Shown: positions 59,201-64,000 of the stretch, in pieces
Layout: every line of letters starts with the position of its first letter
How positions within the stretch are numbered: the first letter of the stretch is position 1
Origin: Litoditis marina
Taxonomy: Eukaryota > Nematoda > Chromadorea > Rhabditida > Rhabditidae
DNA length: 64,000 bases
Assembly (NCBI GenBank): GCA_964036275.1
Contig: OZ038435.1
Coordinates: 29,183,521-29,247,520, forward strand
Direction: 5' to 3'
Translations under genes and position numbers: made by a program
The notes under the pieces: model-generated
What the model was told of the DNA's origin: nothing
Database searches by the model: none
What the model saw: only the letters and a program-made list of their open reading frames with translations

Positions 59201-62200
59201 GGAAAAGTTGAAGCGGTTAAACACGTTGTTAAGAGTTGAACCAGCCACTTACTCAGAGATTGAATGAAACAGAAACAGTGTCTCTCTCTTCCCTCTCTCG
59301 CTCTCTCTTTCTTTTTTTCTTTCTGTTTCTCTCTCTCTCAACCGCAATTCTCTCTCCTTCTATCCTCTCTCTCTCTCCCCCTCTCTTGCTCCGTTTCTCT
59401 CATTCCCCCTCTCTCTTGCTCTGTTTCTCCCATTCCCTCTCTCCTCTCCCTTCTCTCCCCTCTCTCCTTCTCTCCTCTCCCACCCCTATCTCTCCCCTCT
59501 CCAACTCCTTCTGATTCATCCTATTCTTGCCCTCTGCCATAGGAAGTGCGTGTCTGTCCATTCCTCTGAAACTGCCTCTAAATGGAATTGCTCAAAAAGC
59601 CTAATTAAAACCCGACCGCACACATCAAAAACCAATCAGAAAACGTCATTAGAGGCTGGTATTGAAAACAAAAGTGTTTTCATTGAGTTGCTTATTGGAT
59701 ACGACGAATATGTGGAAAAGACAGGTTACTCTCTTGCAAAATAAACTGAATTGATTAATAAACAACCGGAGAGAAACTTGCAAGCAGTTCGTATGTTTAG
59801 TCCTTCTCCAAGTGAACTTCGGCAGAAAAAAATAGGTTTTCGAAAACAAAATTCATCACGTGCTGTAATTAAAGTAGCAAACCGCTTATTCATTTCGAAG
59901 AACTATAAAACGTTGAAAAACAGCCTAAAATTCTTTTGGCATGCTGCCCAAGTTCACTTGTGAAGTGTGAGGACAATATTTTTACTCACGCTAGGAGTTG
60001 TGACTGTCTCTGTAGAAGAAGAAAGCGGCGAGTACGAATTGATATCAACCTCAAAAGAAGGTTGTTAAATTTTCACGGATTCTTTCTAGCCTTTGAAGTT
60101 CCAACACCCGGCATCATAGCAAAGTCATTCGGACAATAATCTAACCACATAGTTGCCAACTTGATATGTTCAAGCAAAGTGTAGGTACCGCAACACGGGT
60201 CAGATGGTAACCAGCATGTTCAGCTCGAAGGTGACCTTTTCGCTAAACTTCGCTACAGTGTCCGGTCTGAGCAAGTTTTATTTAGGACCTGCAGTGGTCA
60301 TGCCCCATTTGTATGCGCGGCGGAGGGCGCCAAATAAGAATATTTGAATAATCGAATAATAGCTTGGAAGGCACTCAAATGTAGCACGGAAAAGCACATA
60401 ATAGAAGCCGGAACAAATTCTCACAAATTACTCACATCTCTTGCGAAATTCAATGGACACATAGTGAAGCTGCTAGAATGGCGACCAAAGATTGTAGGTC
60501 AGAGCACAAACTACTCTGAGCGGTTGAAAAACTCAGAAATTCAGTGGTAGATTGCTATATATGGCAGTTTCCGTTCCTTCAATTCTGAAAAGTTTTCAGA
60601 ATTCAGTGCGACCTATAATACAATCACCCCTCAAAAGAACTTGAAAAACCATGGAAACGCAACACAATAAACATATTCTTTGTTGACCTCCTTGTTGAAA
60701 GAACATGCCGAATGTAAAGAGTGAAGATAAAAGATTACTTTTCATATAAATTAACAACAATAGAGATAAAGTTTTCATCATTATTGTTTTTCAGTTTCCT
60801 GAAGGACTTTCCTCGGGACCAGACCCAGTTTTGTCAGCAGTTCTCGTCCGATCCGGCCAGATGGAATCTGTACCCGAATCTCAACTATTCCGGACTATTC
60901 TATGCTATTTCCAATCTTTTGGATGTATTTTCCCTCATAGCTTCGGGGCAAAATGGTTAGTGGATGAGGGTTAAAAAACATGATAGGTTTTATACATGCT
61001 TGTAGACTTAATAAGTCACTAATATAAAATTTAATCAATGCGATGTTATGCTAAGAAAGTTACTAAACAACGAGAAATTTCAGCTTATTCAGTCATTAGT
61101 TATACTTCGAACTTTTGTACTGAATGTTACAGAACAAAACATGTTCATCGATTATTGTGTCTGATTAGGTTTCGATAAGAAACATGGTGACAAAATAACT
61201 AAAAGGTATACTGTAGCGATCGGCGAGGCGATTCTCGACACTATGAAGGCGTTGATGATATTTCTGGACCGAGATTCGCTGGAACAGGTGCCGCTGCTCA
61301 TTGCCAGTCAGATCGGCATATTTCCCCATGAGCTGGACAAACAGGTAGAACCATAGTGGTTACCATTTCTACGTGGAGTCTCGCACAAAATTTCTCTTCG
61401 GTTTTACTAACCACATTGTTGGTATTAATAGATGAGAGGGTATGTGATCAGTTTGCACAATGACATTCGGGTTTTTGAAATCATTGAAGTTGAAAGATAG
61501 TGAATGCTTACGAGTTCCCACTCAGTTATAAGAGCTATTCCTTCTCACCATGGCCCGATTTCGGTAAGGTTTTTTTCATGAATAAAAATTGGACTGATTG
61601 GAAAGCAGGTGTTCATTCTAACGTATTGTTGGGCAGAACCGATATTCCCAGATCGTCCATTTTCTGGCCGACTGTGTATTCCCGTTCTCGATCGTCGACG
61701 AAACCTACGTGAAAATGTCGATTCCCGGCTGTTTTATGCTGGTTCTACAGAATGGAAATGATCCCAGTTAGTACATCTTCAATTCAAAGGGTTTTCCTTG
61801 AAGTCATGTTGTCTGGAACCACTTGCGGTTCTTGAGGTTCAGTCTTCGTTACGCATTCGACGTACACTTGATTAGGAGTTTTGTTCAACTGGAACTATGT
61901 GTACCATGATTCGATCTTGCTCTGAAGGAGTTCTACAATGTAGGGCTTGGAATTGTACATGTTGTCCTTTGTGCAGTGTAGGTAGTTTGATCTTGTGTTT
62001 TACGCATTGGCCGACAATAATTCTGTGTATGCTAGATCAAACTACAACTCTTCTGCACTCTGTTTCTCCACCCTTCTCTCCACCTTTGCTAGTTCCTCTT
62101 CTCTAAGATGTTCGAGTGTACTTCTCCCGGAGGAGCACTCCACTTATGAAAATCTCGTCACTAATTTACATGGCCGGAATTGGTCCCGAAACATCGATTA

Positions 62201-63977
62201 GACCTTTAATTCCGCTAAATGCGAAGCTCGCTTTCATACGGGAAATACTGTGGACAGAAACTCGAAAAAGTTGCCTTTTGGGGAAGAGGAAAGAAAACTT
62301 CTTAGACATTTCAACTTAGAAATTAATAGTCTACAATATTTAGAGGCATCGGTCTTCTGGAAATGAAATGTAGATTTTTTGTTGGTTTTGTTTGAGATCA
62401 ACTAGCAAGTTGAGAATTAGAATGGGGAAAATGACAATTTTTTTGATACATATGTATAATTTTGTTGGAGTGCGTTCTTGTAAAATATTATTTTGAACAT
62501 TTCACACATGTTTTGTAATTCAGGTCTCCACACTTGGATCGTAGAGGGAGCGATGAGCTGTTCCCAGGACATTTACAGAGATGTACTGCAGGTAGACATT
62601 AAACTCATTTGTAGGGATCTTTTCAGAAACTATGTTTGTATTAAGCTAAAATGTTTCCCTATCAATTTACCATGAACATATCACGTGATCCGAATATGTA
62701 CACTAACGTGGTCGCAAAGTTGGGCCACGTTGATGGAATTGGTCACCATAGAAGTTTCTGCACACCATAAGACAGAATTTTAAGTCCTTTCTACCATTAA
62801 AGTTGTGAATCATTCGATGATCACACTACAACCAAAACACAATGAAACAAAACATCGAATTTTAGCTATGTCAATTACGCGATTACTACCTACTGTTTCT
62901 GACTACACTTATTGGAGTTGGTATCTTTAGTTGATTTATGTTGGTCCTCTTCTAAGATTTGTGGTTATCCAGGTGATACACTAACGTGGTCCAAAATCGC
63001 TCCCCTTCTAATATTTGTGGTCCCCTTCTAATATTTGTGGTCCCCTTCTAATATTTGTGGTCCCCTTCTAATATTTGTGGTCCACTTCTAATATTTGTGG
63101 TCCCCTTCTAATATTTGTGGTCCCCTTCTAATATTTGTGGTCCCCTAGGTGATCGCAAAGGGTACCTCCGAGTCTCGGGTGGCTGCTGCCAACCTCCTAT
63201 TCCACTACTGGCCCTTTGCACATCCACATATCCTGCACAGAAAGACCATTCAATACAAAGTACACGGTTAGTTTGTTTGGTAGTATAATTCACAAAATCA
63301 AAAAATCTCAAAAGGTAGCGTTTTTGGTCCAAACAATTGAATCATTTTGAAATATAGCTCTAGGGTGAAACTGGGCAGTGTTTGTTGTTTGTTGTCTTCA
63401 TGACCTAATCACTATTGAGTGAGGAGGAGAAATATAAATTATTCAAAAAAAAATGTTTTTCTTATGTTTTGAGAGCATCAACCTTATTACTGAAGGCCTT
63501 ATTGTGCACGAGTGTAACTTTCATGTTTGTGAATTTTGAGAAATAACTCAGATGAAATTGAATACTGTTTGTTTAATACGTGTCATGTGTGTGAATGAGA
63601 GAGAACCAAACATCTAAATGCTGATAATATGTTTTAGAATTGGGCAAAGTATATCTACTTAAAAATAACAAAAACTGGTTTGAACAAAACTGTGGCTATT
63701 TCCACTGCGATTGTACAGCTTCTTTGCCAATTTGCTCGTTTTTTAAATTGAAATTCCGTTCCCTAACAGTTATTGTCCTTGTTTGTTCTGTTTCACATAG
63801 ATTTATATAAATTGTACAGGTTTTAACATCAAAATTAGTTGCATTTCATTGTAAAGTGCTAAATTTCCGAGTTGTGTTCTAAAATGACCCAAATAGAGGG
63901 CGACAGATGGCGCAATTGTTTTCAGCCTGGTCGACTATCGCGTGTCAATCGAACACATGCAGCGAGAAGGCGCCCAG
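53231..63977 (+). CDS. unc-79: unc-79, N-terminal part (NALCN channel complex subunit), runs off the window
   Basis: Exons in phase: 53231-53255, 58512-58629, 60795-60955, 61217-61344, 61652-61766, 62524-62591, 63149-63266, 63926-63977, continuing past the edge. The start MATTRAATFSAKIRTL aligns with the conserved UNC79 N-terminus. Later family landmarks are NAEIITTLRYFQQTL, LNYSGLFYAISNLLDV, SRVAAANLLFHYWPF and YKVHAWSTIACQS. UNC79 is a very large helical-repeat protein that with UNC80 assembles and localises the NALCN sodium leak channel, setting neuronal resting potential and, in C. elegans, locomotion and anaesthetic response. About 260 of its more than 2,000 residues are here. The first intron (5.3 kb) contains a SINE, several foldback elements and two further candidate first exons. 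Whether the 63926 exon ends at 63977 (GTGGGT) or reads on cannot be told at the edge. Confidence 0.9.
53462..53489 (+). repeat. Duplicate of the unc-79 first-exon segment without its ATG
   Basis: GCCACCACCCGGGCAGCTAC followed by GTGTGAGT repeats 53232-53259 almost exactly, but ATG is changed to AGT. A second block (GTCTACCCA...TGTTGAAT) is also shared between 53273 and 53582, so the copy belongs to a degenerate tandem duplication of about 230-310 bp. Confidence 0.75.
54632..54677. repeat. Perfect 20-bp-arm hairpin
   Basis: GAACAACACTACTTGCATAG (54632-54651) is followed by a 6-nt loop and its exact complement (54658-54677). It lies in unc-79 intron 1 and is single-copy within this window as far as I can see. 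Confidence 0.9.
55101..55224. mobile_element. Imperfect foldback element, about 124 bp
   Basis: TTAAAGAAGGACGATTATGT at the left pairs, with few mismatches, with ACATTATCGTTCTACTTTAA at the right. Inner segments CAGTCCTTTAAAC and GTTTAAAGGACCG also pair. It ends in TTAA, so piggyBac-type mobility is possible. Confidence 0.7.
55497..55568. mobile_element. Decayed TTGTAGTTTGATC-family MITE
   Basis: TTGTAGTTTAATC at the left and AATCAAACGACAAAC at the right, about 70 bp apart. Confidence 0.5.
56625..56865. mobile_element. GGTAACC-rich foldback element, 241 bp
   Basis: TAACCGGGTTTTTGGTAACC at the left is mirrored at the right end, with arms of about 70 bp. The motif GGTAACC/GGTTACC recurs about ten times, giving each arm internal self-complementarity too. 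Its right end touches the start of SINE copy 2. Confidence 0.85.
56864..57060 (+). mobile_element. tRNA-derived SINE, copy 2
   Basis: The A box is TAGCGCAGTGG (56973-56983) and the B box GATTCGATTCC (57015-57025). The head TATAGTCGTCGCCAACGG...GGCGGGAGGGTACTGTATAT and the tail after the B box match copy 1, which lies in the opposite orientation. Confidence 0.82.
57493..57526 (+). other. Alternative candidate first exon of unc-79
   Basis: ATG starts the frame MSMAFLLKYYT and the segment ends with a good GTGAGT donor after one extra base, the same phase as the 53231 exon. It could therefore splice to 58512. The 53231 exon aligns better with the conserved N-terminus, so this is an alternative at best. 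Confidence 0.35.
57553..57686. mobile_element. Foldback MITE related to the one at 30210
   Basis: TATCCCGGCACCTTCACC and GCCTGCGTCTCTC at the left, GAGACGCAGGCTAGGATC and GCCGGGA at the right. Same order of motifs as at 30210-30363, with more mismatches. Confidence 0.7.
59281..59516 (+). repeat. Long CT-rich polypyrimidine tract
   Basis: About 235 bp almost purely C and T on the plus strand, with degenerate CTCTCC and TTTCTC units, in unc-79 intron 2. The Ser/Leu/Phe open frames across it are composition artefacts. Confidence 0.9.
61979..62048. mobile_element. TTGTAGTTTGATC-family MITE, unc-79 intron copy
   Basis: GTAGGTAGTTTGATC at the left and GATCAAACTACAAC at the right, 70 bp overall, well preserved. 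Confidence 0.75.
63001..63146 (+). repeat. 20-bp tandem repeat forming a splice acceptor region
   Basis: Seven copies of TCCCCTTCTAATATTTGTGG (63001-63140), one with a single substitution (TCCAC), plus a partial eighth. The partial copy TCCCCTAG ends at the AG acceptor of the unc-79 exon at 63149. A more diverged unit (TCCTCTTCTAAGATTTGTGG) lies at 62944. Each unit contains a pyrimidine run and a CTAAT branch-site-like element. Confidence 0.95.
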
Positions 63978-64000
63978 GTGGGTCAGCCCGATAGCCGGCC

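Noticed and set aside
59236..59542. Ser/Leu-rich open frames of about 92 codons
   Set aside because: They are translations of a CT-rich low-complexity tract.
63001..63146. CRISPR-like array
   Set aside because: The 20-bp units are directly adjacent without spacers; an ordinary minisatellite.

Overview
This is nuclear DNA from a nematode, probably a clade V (Rhabditina) species; the species itself cannot be fixed from the sequence alone. The reasons are many short exons (about 50-200 bp) bounded by GT and TTTTCAG-type acceptors, start codons lying 0-14 bases after an acceptor (the layout left by spliced-leader trans-splicing), and proteins that look like nematode versions of conserved animal families. 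All gene models below were spliced by hand. In each, exon phases agree across every junction and the reading frame stays open.

Layout. 1-9372: a tandem array of a 1,122-bp GC-cored repeat, interrupted by a 5.7-kb insertion made of two head-to-tail copies of a Helitron-like element, which itself carries a nested TTAA-type MITE. 10127-16617 (-): a protein tyrosine phosphatase whose catalytic-domain intron holds a 5'-truncated CR1-like LINE in antisense. 17145-17809 (-): a small secreted Gly/Tyr-rich protein. 19343-34381 (-): a 32-exon WDR81/SORF-2 homologue (BEACH plus WD40). 35729-38860 (+): an ING-family PHD-finger protein. 40153-41648 (+): PYM, an exon-junction-complex disassembly factor. 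41977-42928 (-): BLOC1S1/BLOS-1. 43606-46557 (+): mitochondrial ribosomal protein L16. 47175-48927 (+): PGAP2-like GPI-anchor remodelling protein. 49551-52074 (+): LYAR-like nucleolar zinc-finger protein. 53231 to the right edge (+): the 5' part of unc-79, a regulator of the NALCN sodium leak channel.

The genes are ordinary housekeeping or neuronal genes and do not form one pathway. WDR81 and BLOS-1 both act in endolysosomal trafficking; MRPL16, PGAP2 and LYAR lie in a same-strand run about 620 bp apart. Most of the unusual structure is non-coding: a zero-duplication tandem rolling-circle-type insertion, a tRNA-derived SINE family, several foldback/MITE families, a frame-compatible duplicate exon in the WDR81 gene, duplicated candidate first exons of unc-79, and a 20-bp tandem repeat that forms the 3' splice site of an unc-79 exon.
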